DNA of 50,549 bases from Spirogloea muscicola (lineage: Eukaryota > Streptophyta > Zygnematophyceae > Spirogloeales > Spirogloeaceae). Both the position numbers and the translations under genes were made by a program. Shown piece after piece: positions 30,504 to 41,406 of the stretch (position 1 is its first letter; every line of letters begins with the position of its first letter). The notes below the pieces were generated by a model, which worked only from the letters and a program-made list of their open reading frames with translations, was not told the origin of the DNA and made no database searches. The stretch is taken from the NCBI GenBank assembly GCA_009602725.1, contig WELB01000002.1, forward strand, positions 1,404,518 to 1,455,066, in the 5' to 3' direction.

Positions 30504-33225
30504 ATGGCGGCGCTGACGCGGGTCTGGCGCGGCCTGAGCGCCGCCGCGGCGGCGGGTGCTGCAGCGGCGGTGCCTGGCCGCGCGTGCTCAGGCTGGGCAG
30601 CCGCAAGGAGGCCCCCCTCGCGAGCAGGCGGCGGCTCCGCCAGCCTCGAGCTCTGGCGGTGGGCCCTTGACCAGGTCTGAGCCGTGGCGGCCACAGTCGT
30701 GCCTTAAGATGCGACGTAGAATCCTGGGCGGCCATGGCTCGCAGTCAGGGCGGCCATGGCGTGACGAGCCCCAATGAGCGATTCCCACCATTGCACAGCG
30801 TATGACCATATCGCCCTGGGGCTGCAGGCGGCCGCTCGAGCCCCGCTTGCGCCGTCGCGCGGGACGGTGGCGGCTGCTGCTGTCGGGGCTCTGCAGGCGC
30901 GCGCCGTCGCCGTCGCCTTCCGCCGGCTGGCAACGGAGCTGCTGCCGGCTCACTGCACCCGGTTGGAGCATGTCTCGTCTCGACCCCTAACCATTGCCAG
31001 CAGGCCGCAAACGGCCCGTCTGTCATTGAAGCTTGGCGGCCGTGGTGACTGACCAAAGCTGGCTTGCCTGGCTGGCCTCCTGTGGGTCTCCTCCTCCGCG
31101 TCGCTTGCTGGCATGACTCTTATCGGCTGCCCAGCATGTTGGGTTTTGTGCGCAGGGCCGATGAGCTGCCTCGACTGCAGCCGCTGACGTGCACGCCGCA
31201 CTGCACCTAGCTGCGCCGTCGGCCCGAGCGAGCGGCCCAGTACAAGTGGCTCTGCGGCCGCTTGTGTTGGGGGGGGCGGCTGCGCAGCGGCAGGTGGCAG
31301 TGTGGCTCTTCGGCTGCACGGGCTGGGTGTTCAGCCTCGTGGTCCTTGGCGGCGTCACGCGCCTCACGCGCTCGGGCCTCTCCATGACGGACTGGCGGTT
31401 CCAGGGCACGCTGCCGCCCCTGACCACAAACGAGTGGGAGGCCGAGTTTGACAAATACAAGCAGTCCCCTGAATACCAAAGGTGACGCACATGGAACTCA
31501 GCAGCTCCTCAATACCAGCACAATACTGGGCCAGCTCCGTGCTCCACGCCAAAATCAGGGACCTGGCTGCGAATTCATAGCTTCAGCACAGCACAAGTCA
31601 GGCTATGACTGATTACTGAAACCTGCGCCGTCACACTGTGGTTGGCTGTGGTAGGGTGAACCGGGGCATGAGCTTGGCAGACTTCAAATTCATCTACTGG
31701 ATGGAGTATGCGCACCGCATGTGGGGCCGCGGCTTGGGGCTGGCCTTCGGCCTGCCATTCGCCTATTTTGCACTCCGGGGTTACATCTCGCGGCCGCTGG
31801 CGGCCCGCCTGGGCCTGCTCATGGCCATGGGCGCAGGCCAGGGCTTCGTCGGGTGGTGGATGGTCAAAAGTGGCCTGGAGGTCAGCCTTGCCCTTCAGCG
31901 ATGAGATTTGGGAAGTTGCTTGAGCTCAAGTAGCGAAGCAGACCTGTTCAGAACGAGCTCACAGTGCGATGGTCGCAGTGAGCAAGTTAGTAATACCTAG
32001 TAAGTGTGACCTGTTGCAAGAATCGTGCAACTCTCCTCTTTGTTATGTACCTTGGGGTTCAAGATGAGCATGAGTATTAGCCTGCGACTGAGCCTTGTGT
32101 ATGTGACATCTGGCGCAGGAACCTAAGAGTGAGCACGATACGCCGCGCGTGAGCCCTTACCGGCTGGCAGCGCACCTTACCTCCGCTTTTGTCATTTACG
32201 CCGGCCTCCTCTGGACCTCGTTAAGCGTGGCTCTGCCGCAGCCCCTGGCGCAACAACCGCTGCACATCCTCTCGGCAGCAGCGGCCCGTAGGCTTGTCCA
32301 CCCAGCTGCCATGCTGGTTGGTGTGACAGCCCTTTCTGGGGCGTTCGTGGCTGGCAATGACGCGGTCAGTAGCTGCCAGCCTCGTCAACTCCAACTCCGC
32401 CTCTTTTTGCTGTGCTGAGGCGCCATGACAGGAATGCCATCAATGAGAAGGTCACTTCCCCGAGCTTTTTGAGCAAGGCAATCGCTGAAAGCTGTGATCG
32501 TTCTGGCATACTGTGTCCAGGGCCACGCATTCAATACATTTCCAAAGATGGGCGATGTGTGGATTCCTGATGGCCTTTTTGAGTTGCAGCCGACTGTGCG
32601 CAACTTGTTTGAAAATACGGCTCTTGTGCAGGTGCCTCAAAGCCGGGCGCTTTTCCTGGCTTTACTCTTTGCAGGCAGATACTCTATGATGTGGGGTCAG
32701 ATGCCTGGCGCCTGACTGCCTCCCTTTTGCTGGGTGGGAACAGCTCCAGCACCGGGTGCTCGCAGTCTCCACGCTTGCGGCGCTGACAGCAGTGTGGGCC
32801 TCGACGCGGAGACTGCCGCTGCACGGCTCGTCCCATGTGCTCCTGCACGTGATGCTTGGCACAGCTGCGCTACAGGTAAACTCATGCAGCACTCTGGCTT
32901 GTGCGCTGGGCCGCCCAAGTTGCTCTTGGGGTTCGGTTGGCGGAGGATAGAGGTTCCATGCCGAGTGCAAATAAAAGCAGGGGGCTCTGTATTGCAGGTG
33001 ACGCTGGGCGTGTCAACGCTGCTCCTGCACGTCCCAATCTCGTTGGGGGCTGCACACCAGGCGGGGGCACTGTCGCTGTTCACGGCCGTGCTGGCGCTGC
33101 TCCATACACTCAGGGTCAGGAAAAGTGCCGCCGCAGCTGCGACACCTGCCCGGCTGGCGGTGCAGCACTTCAGCGCCGCCGCGGCTGGGCCACGGATGGC
33201 GCCTGCGGCAATGGGCTCAAGATAA
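30504..33225 (+). CDS. COX15: Heme A synthase, COX15
   Basis: Inner-mitochondrial-membrane enzyme that oxidises the C8 methyl of heme O to make heme A for cytochrome c oxidase. Exons: 30504-30674 (Ala/Arg-rich presequence MAALTRVWRGLSAAAAAG), 30828 to about 31044, 31181-31481 (VLGGVTRLTRSGLSMTDWR), 31655-31880 (WMEYAHRMWGR and GFVGWWMVKSGLE), 32119-32364 (PYRLAAHLTSAFVIYAGLLW, ALSGAFVAGNDA), 32521-32631 (AFNTFPKMGDVWIPDGLF), 32744-32875 (QHRVLAVSTLAALTAVWAS) and 32998-33225 (TLGVSTLLLHVPISLGAAHQ). Heme-ligand histidines of EYAHR, AAHL, QHR and AAHQ are all present. It sits isolated among retrotransposon remnants and looks intact. Confidence 0.93.
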
Positions 33226-33756
33226 CATTACATCTGTATACATGTTTCGAGCTGGCAAAGCTTCTAGTCAGGCTTCTTGATGAGGTCACATTCATCCCCT
33301 AAAGGTATTCATCCAGGGTTGGGGCTATTAAGTGATATCTTAGCTTGTGGCATATTGCCACTGTGTTTGCGTTTTATGTGGTTGCGCATTATGCTGTATT
33401 CATGTACAATGGACTGTCACAATGGCCACTCTCCAGCATCAGCTGCTGCTCTTGTTCTCTTATTGGCGATTACGGCGGCTCTCGAGTACCATGCTAGCAG
33501 CCACATCTCACTGGCAATTTCTGGTCGGGGGAGCCCAGATATTCTGCTAACAAGAAGGCGGTTGCTATGGGATAAGGGGGGCTGCAAGCCAGTCAAGTGG
33601 CATGCAGATGAGAGGTGTGCTCCCAAAGACGGTGGCCCCAGGGTTGGCGGTGCATCCCCAAGTGCAATAGGGCGTCGGTTCTTGAAGCCGGCCAGCCGGT
33701 AGCCCCAACTCCAAACGGCCTAAGTAGGCAGCGGGACGCGATCCGAGTGGAGTTGT
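33226..33756. other. Spacer downstream of COX15, nothing recognised
   Basis: The 3' flank of COX15. Short ORFs only; no repeat shared with the families described was identified before 33757. Confidence 0.4.
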
Positions 33757-34030
33757 AGTGGCGGCTCTTGAAAGTCACATGGACAAGTGGGAAAAGCGGC
33801 TACCGAAGGAGGCTCTTAGTTTACAGCGTTTCCAGGCTCTAGCCATACATCTGCTTGCTAGGCACGCAATGAGCCTGGCCACTGGCTTTTGGGGTGGTGC
33901 TCCAGCGGCCCAGATTAGTCTGGCAGATATGTATGTGCTCACTCGTGGTTACTATAGTCCCCATTCAATTCATTTGTAAGGCTAGAATTGGCCTCCCTTT
34001 CAATTTCATGCGCACCGCGCGCCTTCTCCC
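33757..34030 (+). mobile_element. Diverged RLE-LINE C-terminus and 3' end
   Basis: Reads ALSLQRFQALAIHLLARHAM and ISLADMYVLTRGYYSP, a diverged version of the shared C-terminal peptide without the usual stop after GY. It is followed by GTAAGGCTAGAATTGGCC and the terminus GCGCACCGCGCGCCTTCTC. Confidence 0.65.
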
Positions 34031-34139
34031 TTCAATGCAGTTGTATAAGTAGTTCCCTTACTTGCCGTAGCCCCTCTTTGATTTTCCTCTGTTCTTCGTA
34101 CAAGCAGTGTAGTGGCTTGCTTCAGCTCCCTCGGCCCCC

Positions 34140-34400
34140 TCGGCTTCCATGCGCACCGCGCGCCTTCGCTGCAGACGGGCTGCCTCGTCTGGCGCCAAGG
34201 CCAGAAGGCGGGAGAAGCGGCGGAGGGACCGTCTCGTCTGGCTCCTATTGCTTGCGGGGTACCCTGTCCGCCCTTTGGTCTGCCCGTTCCACTGGTTCGG
34301 ATCTGAGGCTCCTCACTCGTAACTATTGAGTGATCCATCCTCCCCCTGTTCTGACAGCATCTTCCGACCCCTTTATAGCTGATGAGTTCCCTTGGCTGTG
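34140..34400 (+). mobile_element. LINE fragments: family A terminus and family B tail
   Basis: ATGCGCACCGCGCGCCTTC near 34148 is a family A-type terminus. 34297-34329 encodes LRLLTRNY-stop and is followed by GTGATCCATCCTCCCCC, the family B 3' UTR, without its terminal hairpin. Confidence 0.6.
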
Positions 34401-34429
34401 ACGTACACGGGGCTCTCGGGTCCCAGTGC

Positions 34430-34910
34430 TGGCCAGGCTTGCGCGGCGGGCTGTGTCCCGTAGGCGCGGCGAGCCGGCTGACTTCAACGCCGCAGGCTCC
34501 TGGGCCCAGGTCTACCGTATGAGACTGTCTGTATCCCTTCAGCGGTCCATGGCCCACGCTCTGCATCTGCGTGCTGGCCGTGCTCTCGCTGCGGCCTCTG
34601 GCTTTCGTCAGGAGAAGAAGTGGCACTCCAAATGGGGGCAAGGGCTGCGAAAAGCCAGCCCAAAAAGAATTCACAAAGGTTCAGAGGGGCCTAAGAGCGT
34701 CAGGGGGATAGTTTTCCGGCAGCTAGTCTGTCGGATCTGAGGCTCCTCACTCGTAACTACTGAGTGATCCATCCTCCCCCTGCTCTACCATAGCATCTTC
34801 CGACCCCTTTGTAGCTGCTCAGTGCTTTTTCGGCCCCTTCGAACCTTTGTCATTTTTTTTGGGCTGGCTTTTTGCAGCCCTTGCCCCCATTGGGAGTGCC
34901 ACTTCTTTGT
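34430..34910 (+). mobile_element. RLE-LINE family B fragment with 3' terminus
   Basis: RRAVSRRRGEPADFNAAGSW, then YRMRLSVSLQRSMAHALHLR and SGFRQ. An 86-bp insertion (34612-34697) follows, then GIVFRQ-type sequence in a shifted frame and LTRNY-stop near 34760. Then the family B 3' UTR and a terminal hairpin module (GGGCTGGCTTTTTGCAGCCC, GGGAGTGCCACTTC) ending near 34905. Confidence 0.75.
34606..34703 (-). mobile_element. 86-bp family B 3'-end insertion with CGTCAG duplication
   Basis: Between CGTCAG copies (34606-34611 and 34698-34703). The insert is the reverse complement of the terminal hairpin module: GAAGTGGCACTCC, GCTGCGAAAAGCCAGCCC, AAGGTTCAGAGGGGCC. It shows that about 85 bp of family B 3' end can be copied on its own. 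Confidence 0.85.
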
Positions 34911-34914
34911 CTTT

Positions 34915-35030
34915 AAATAGCATATAGCGTATTATGTAGCATTGTTTAGTCTGCACTCGACTCTGCCTGAACAATGTATTGGCTTGAATTGGCCTCCCTT
35001 TCAATTCATGCGCCCCGCGCGCCTTCTCTT
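34915..35030 (+). mobile_element. RLE-LINE family A 3'-end copy
   Basis: GTAGCATTGTTTAGTCTGCA, CTGCCTGAACAATGTATTGG, GAATTGGCCTCCCTTTC and terminus GCGCCCCGCGCGCCTTCTC. Possible imperfect flanking repeat CTTTAAATAGC versus CTTTATAGC. Confidence 0.7.
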
Positions 35031-35049
35031 TATAGCTGCTACACGTTTG

Positions 35050-35375
35050 CAGGCCCCTCCGAACCTTTGTCAATTCTTTCTGGGCTGGCTTTGCTGGCCC
35101 CCTTTCTCTATGGGCGCGCTCTTTCTTCGTTCGCAGCCCTTGCCCCCATTGGGAGTGCCACTTCTTCTTCTTCTTATTGCTGACACAGGGATACTGAAGA
35201 GCGCCCTTTTGACGAATGGGCGAGCCCTTTCTTTTGACGAGCACGTCTTCTTTTCGCGTTCGCCTAGCCTGTGGCTCCGCTAAATTGGGTATAAATACCC
35301 TCCTCTGTATGCACCTGGCTGGCTTTAACAGCCGCTCTTTCGTATCAGCAGCCGCAGTCTCTCGTCTGGCGCCAC
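35050..35375 (+). mobile_element. Family B terminal module and family C 3' end
   Basis: 35050-35172 is a family B terminal module split inside its hairpin by about 38 bp and ending in a (CTT)n tail. 35176-35198 encodes LLTQGY-stop, followed by a family C 3' UTR with TGGCTGGCTTTAACAGCC and CGTATCAGCAGCCGC. Confidence 0.6.
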
Positions 35376-35426
35376 CACCAGAAGGCCACCACCAGACGCG
35401 CTAAGCCAAGACCAGGTGCAGAAGGA

Positions 35427-35605
35427 AGGAATGCGTGTATATTAAGAGATGGGGAGGCCATGTGTGGCCAAGTACAAAGGCAAGCACATTGGACAAATGT
35501 ACGTCACCTGCTGCTAAGCTGACCCGCTCAGTAACCACGAGTCAGCACATAGAGGTCGCTAGCTGACGCTCGAATACCGGACGGCAATTGACTAGCTCTT
35601 GGAAG
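35427..35605 (+). repeat. Dispersed repeat A, copy 6, upstream of LMBRD2
   Basis: GGAATGCGTGTATATTAAGAG, GCCATGTGTGGCCAAGTAC, CACATTGGACAAATGTACG, GCTGACCCGCTCAGTAACCA, CGAATACCGGACGGCAATTG. It ends about 190 bp before the LMBRD2 ATG, inside the GC-rich promoter region. Confidence 0.75.
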
Positions 35606-35791
35606 GAGCCGCACAGTTCGCCCCTCTCCCCGCCCCCACTCTTCCCGTGGCGATCCCGGCGATGGACGCCGCGAGTGGCGCCCGCGCCCGCCGCCGCCGC
35701 CGCCGCCTGCGCCGCCACTTCCCGCGCCGCCAGGCCCGCGGCGACCGCTGAGCGCCTCCGAGGCCCGCCCCCCGCGGCCCGGCCCGGCGCC

Positions 35792-38700
35792 ATGTGGGCC
35801 TTCTACGCACTCGCGCTGCCCGTGACGCTGGCGATGGTGGTGCTGACGCTGCACCACTTCGCTTCCCCGCGCGTCTCCCCGCACGTCCGCCTCATCGTCG
35901 CCTTCACGTGGTTCATCAACCTCTCCATCGTTGTCCTCGTCCCCGTCGACGTTTGGAAGGTGCGGCAGGCCCCTCCCCACGCTGTCCCTTGTCGCCAATT
36001 CAGGAGATCTCACTCTGCGCTCTCGAGCAGCCCTCGGAATGGATCTCGTTAACTGCCAAGGGCCCGCGTCGTTAGAGTCCGCGCGTTACCACTTCCTCCT
36101 CCTCCGGGCGTGGCTGGTATACGTGCAATTGGCATCGGCAGCCTTTCCCGCCTCTTCCTGCTGTTCGTCCTGGTTTGCCACTGGCTCCTGCCTCTGATCT
36201 CCTGTTCTGCCAGCGGTGCCGACGACGTACGAGTCTGATGAGCTCCGATGCGCCTGGATGCTGCGGCTCGAAGTGCATGCGAGGACTCTGCATGATTAGG
36301 TGGCCTGGCGCTTGCTGCAGACGATGTCCGGGCTCAAGAGCGGAGCGATCAGCGTCATGTGGGGCCTTTCCTACTGGAGCGCTTTCTTCTTGACCTGGTA
36401 TGCTCACATGCCTTGCTTTCGTATCATTTACAGCTAGGTCACCCCAATTCACGCTAGAAGTTGCCAGTATGTTCGTGTGTGTTAGGCAATCATGCTGAAG
36501 TGACTGTGGACATACAGTCACTTCATTTAAGCCTCTTGATCAACTTGCAAGCACTGGCAGCCGCTTATGCCTTTCCTTGAAATTTTCCGAAGTCAAGCTT
36601 TGCACTGATTGTGTACTAAATGTAAGGACTTCACTAGATAAGAGGGTGTTGGCAGCACAGGTAGTCAGCAGCAGGCATTGTGAGCTAGCGTTGTGAAGGT
36701 TATTCAATTTGTTGATAGCTTGAGGTTGGGTAGGGTTGCCAATTAGGTTCCAGCTGTTATCTATAATAATTAGTCATTGTGTGGCTGTTCATGGCAGGTT
36801 GATCATACCTCTACTACAAGGCTATGAAGATGCTGGGGACTTCACGCACAAGGAGAGGCTCAAGACAAGCATACGCAGCAATCTCATCCTCTATGCAAGC
36901 GTTGGTCTTGTAGCCATTACTGGGGTCACTCTCTTAATTGTGACACACGAGATAGACTGGTTAGTACCCAGCCTCATTGCTCGTCTCCAATTCCAGATTG
37001 TTTTGTTGACTCTCTTTGACAAAGTGGAGGAAGTGAAGGCTGCATCAAATTACTCTCTCCAGTAGGAGCAGCTGTGCAGAGCAGCGACATGAATCTTTTG
37101 GCATAAACCCACCACTCTTTAAGCCTGTAAGATTTTTGTAGATCTACCTGTGATTAAATGAATGAGCTCTCACATGTCCAAGTCTCTCAACCAATACGGG
37201 CCATTCCTTGCGTGCAACTATGATGCAGGAGTGGGCTTGTGAGTCTCGCAATTCAAGGCTCAAACACCTTTGGGTTAGTCACTGGTGCGTTTCTCCTTGG
37301 TTTTGGCCTTGTGGACCTTCCAAGGGGCTTGTGGACGCATGCCGATCTGGCAGCAAGACAGATGTGGCTCTCACACAAGGTGGCCAAGGTAGCTCAGAAG
37401 CTCGATAATGCCCACCAGGAACTATCAACAGTCCTTGTGGTAAGTGATAGCTCACACGAGACTCATGTTCTGCGTCAGAGTCATCTTTGACCGAGCACTG
37501 AATTCCTTACAATGGCTACTTTCTAGGCCGAACATATCCTGGTTGAAAGCAGAACAGACCCAGTGGCTTGAAGGTGTTGTGTCATTTGATCTGCTGTTGA
37601 CTTTTGAGAGGGCATCTGCTATCCAAGTGATCTACCTATCTGATTGCATGAAGTCCAAGATGAGGCTTGTGCAGATTGCACAAGCGACATCTACTCAAAT
37701 GTCTCGACGTGATCTTCTGCGACCCATGATGGACATCATTGATGAGATGGTACGCTTGGGCCAGTGAAGCAAACAATCACCTCTTATATAGCAGATAGCA
37801 TACTTCAACTTCAGGCTGCTGTGTCAATCAATCTGGAGCAATGCTGGTAAGTGCGTTAAGCAGTGCAATCTGAAGCAACGAGAGCATGCTCTGAATGCTT
37901 TCAGGCAGCTGAAGACACCACCTTCAAGCCATCTGGTGGTCGGATGGGCGAGAGCGACATGGACTACGATGCAGATGAGAAAAGTATGGCCGATCTCAGA
38001 CGGCGACTACGAAGGGCGCAAGACATGTACTACCGATACAAGACGTAAGACAAGCACTATCTTCTACTTGGCATCGTATAAATTGGACATTCATAAGGGT
38101 ATGCAATCAAGGACCAACTTGCAAATTCTGCTGTGCATCTACATTAGTGCCATGCTTTTGTCCTTCACCTCTCACTCACAACGGCATGTCCGCAGTGAGT
38201 ATGCAACAGTGGTGTGGAAGGCTCTGGAAGTGGAAGAGACCATCAAAAATTTTGAGCACGGAAAAGGAACATGGTGGGTGTGTCATGTTTATAGAGAGGC
38301 CAAACTGTTCCAAGAAAAACTGAGCCAAGGCTAGCTTGCTTATGTGATCAATGAGTCTGACTTCTTATCATGGTATCATCAGGCTGCTGCTGCTGTTTTG
38401 CAGCTTGCTGTGCAACATCCACTTTACTATGCCACACAGAGAGAAGTCTCTATGCTTGCTGAGATGATGGGCATTTTCACTGCAGGAAGTTTGTCTCTCC
38501 CTTCCGCGACGAAAGAAAAGGACGCCTGGGCACCTTCTTGGATGTGGCAGGTCCGTCCCTCTGAAGAGCTTAATTTGCCCTTACACCTATCCTTTTTGCT
38601 ACCCTGGCCAGTTATCAGGCCGATACCTTTCTCATGAGTGAGAGTGGGGACTGAGGATGCCTATGCCTTGAGGGTGGTGCAGAGTGGTGGTGGCGGTGCA

Positions 38701-40978
38701 TATTTAAGCAGCAAATAGTGCGAGCTTGCGCCATCGTGCTGGGTTTCATGTCCTTTGCTGTCATCTTCGCGGAGGCCACCATTCTTGCTGGCAGCACCCA
38801 CGTCATCGACCTCTCCCTCTTCTCCATCCTCATCAAGGCAGCGGGTGGGCAGGAGGAGCTTGTACAGGTACCAAAGCTTGCACTCATTGCAAGTGCAGGG
38901 TTTGAGACTGGGGTGCAGGGTTTGGGGTTTCTTTGTAGGGATCTCTTACTCCTGTAAAGCAGAGTAGTGTTGATGTTCTTGACAGCATGCTGGCAACAAG
39001 CTGATATTGTCACCTCTCTGTGTGAATGTGTACAGCTGCTCACCTTTTTACCATTAGTGTACATTTGCGTTTGCACCTACTACTCCATTTTCAAATTGGG
39101 GATGTTCACATTCTATTACCTGGTGCCTGGCCACACTGACTCTGTCAGTCTCCTTCTCAATTGCTCGTGAGTTGTCTAACCCTGGTTGCCGCGGCCACCC
39201 GTGCTGCCAATGGACTTAGGACAAATGCGAAGGGTCATTCATTTGAGCAAGCTTTTGAAGCGTCCTAGGAGGTGCTGCCTTTTCAGGGGACTGAGGTGCC
39301 ATGTGCCGAGGCTTGTGAAATTTTCTGTTCTACAAGACTGTCTGGACAATCACTTGCACTGATAGAGGACCTCCGCTAGGTGATGCAGGATGGTGTCCCG
39401 CTTTGCAGCTCCAATGTGTTACAATTTCCTCAACCTGATTCATTTGAGCCGGGAGACAACCTTTGAGAAGGTGGGTGCTGTGGCTTGAAACTGTTCTTCT
39501 GCTTGTTGCTGTTGGGAAGCCAGCCGAATCCTTGAATGCTTGACCATCTTACTACCACGCAGCGCTCGTGTGCAGTCCTGCATTGCTGCAATTCTGACAC
39601 CACTTCGTGTGGCTCTATATTTGAAACCTCTTGCAGCGGATGGGCCCGACAAACGGCCTTCCTTTTCTTGGTGGTCAGTTCAATACAATTTTCCCACTGA
39701 TTATGGTGGTCTACACCATCCTGGTGGCCAGCAACGTCTTCAACTACATCGTTGACAAGATTAGCGGCTGGTTCAGCAGCTGGCACAAGCTTCGATTCGA
39801 GCTTGAGGATGAAGGCGTGCAGGATGGATTCAATGCCACCGGCCTCCTCATCCTGCAGCGAGGTGCGACATACTGCACTTTAGCTGTTCAGCTCAAACAG
39901 GCCCCGCCGCATGCAGAAGCTCGATGTTGCGGAGGTTCACACAATTGAGTTGTGGCGAGGTGCAATGGTCGCCTTGCAGAGCGTTCTAGCCTGGAGCGCG
40001 GCGCAGAGATTGGAGAGCACGTGGTGCCTCTGGCAAGGCACTTTGGTTCAGATTTCGATCTGGAGAACCCCACTGCTGCCTCTCCTAAGGTATGCATTAT
40101 GTGAATGATTATTCTGGCATCCCACATCCAATTCCAAGTAAGACATGCGCGTCAAACATTGCATTACGCCGTACTAGCTGGGGGTTTATCATGACGACTG
40201 ATCAGTTGCCCTCACCGTGATGCTCATATGTGGACAGGCTAGCAAGACCCAGGCAAGCAAAGGAGAGAAGGAGGCCTTGAATGGGTCTGCATCTCACAAG
40301 GGAATGTTTGGCAGGGAAGTCGTGACTAGTATCTATTCATCGCTGACGGAGCAGGAGAAGCCGACCTCGAACCGCAATGCTATCGCAGCCAAGTACAGGG
40401 ACGCATCTCGGAAAGCTCCGCTGAGCCACAAGCAGGATGCCCCTAATAGTGCCTCAAAGAGGGCGTTTGATGCCGCCGATGACCCGTTCAGGGACAATTT
40501 GGGCAGGCCTCGAGGGCCAGCACTTGACCCTCGGCGTGCAGTCACGCCCCCGCGGTTGGACCCCTTCCAGAGCTCGACGACGGAGGCGGAGTTCATGAAT
40601 GGACACAGTGGGGCTTCTGCAGGATTACCAGCAGCTGCTCCAACAGGTGGAGGAATGCCGCGGAGCACTGCATCTCCTCCCACGGCTTCGGAAGGGGGTC
40701 TTGAATCACGTTGGGATGCCATGAAGTCCAGATTTAAGGACTTCACAAGCAGGGTCGCGTCAGGCAAGGGCTTTCGGGCGCCGGGCCTGGCAGCTGACGA
40801 TGTGGACCCTCAGACTGGGGAGCGTGCCAGCGCCTCAGCGGCTGCCACCTTGGACAGCATTTTCGAAGGCCTGGGCAGGACAAAACGAGCCGACGCTGAG
40901 GAGGCAGCCGACCAGGGCGAGCACAGCCACAGCTTGCTTGGCTACCAGCCCCGCTCCATTGATGCGCACCGCCGATAG
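35792..40978 (+). CDS. LMBRD2: LMBR1 domain-containing protein 2 (LMBRD2)
   Basis: Polytopic LMBR1-family membrane protein; animal LMBRD2 is linked to GPCR signalling, the algal role is unknown. Clear exons: 35792-35959 (MWAFYALALPVTLAM, FTWFINLSIVVLVPVDVWK), about 36320-36397 (GAISVMWGLSYWSAFFLTW), 36798-36959 (LIIPLLQGYEDAGDFTHKER), about 37230-37440 (FGLVTGAFLLGFGLVDLPRG, WLSHKVAKVAQKLD). Later segments: 37680-37748 (MSRRDLLRPMMDIIDEM), 37905-38045 (MADLRRRLRRAQDMYYRYK), 38195-38270, 38715-38868 (IVLGFMSFAVIFAEATILAG), 39036-39168 (PLVYICVCTYYSIFKLGMFT), 39390-39470 (CYNFLNLIHLSRETTFEK), 39636-39862 (GGQFNTIFPLIMVVYTILVA), about 39975-40090 (HFGSDFDLENPTA). The cytosolic tail is 40239-40978. 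Several internal exon limits are approximate. Confidence 0.88.
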
Positions 40979-41406
40979 CACGTGCGCTGGTGCTGTTCAG
41001 ATTGATCCTTTACATATTCTTCATTGGGCCTATTTTGTTGCACAACAGAATTGGCTCTGATGCGTCACCAAGTGCGAGCTTGCAGCACTACCTGGCAGGA
41101 CGCGTGCTCCTGTCGCAATAAGCAAGAAGCGCTAAATGCCGCAAGCACAAGGCAGGGGAGCAGAATGTGCTGAGAAGGTGGCCATGGGCAAATAAGAGCT
41201 AGGTGACATATAGCTATGGTCTTCATCGTCGCCCTCAAGGTTCAAAGTACAAGTCCACGAGTAGAAGTGAAGCTGACAGTGGCAGAGGCAGGTAAGGGCT
41301 TCAGTGGACATTGCATTGGGCAGCCAAACAAAGAGGGGGCTCTGAAAGCAGGGACAGCATCACTGGCAGTGATAGAACAAGCATGCACCGGCTGGCAACG
41401 CCCTCC
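40979..41406. other. Convergent 3' ends of LMBRD2 and AHA1
   Basis: No gene or repeat seen. It presumably contains both 3' UTRs. Confidence 0.5.

Noticed and set aside
35427-35605. Repeat A as a tRNA-derived SINE
   Set aside because: Only a weak GGTATTCGAGC-like B box in the reverse strand and no A box were seen, so a tRNA origin is not supported.
40333-40767. 144-residue minus ORF
   Set aside because: Antisense to the hydrophilic tail exon of LMBRD2, which is the better-supported frame.
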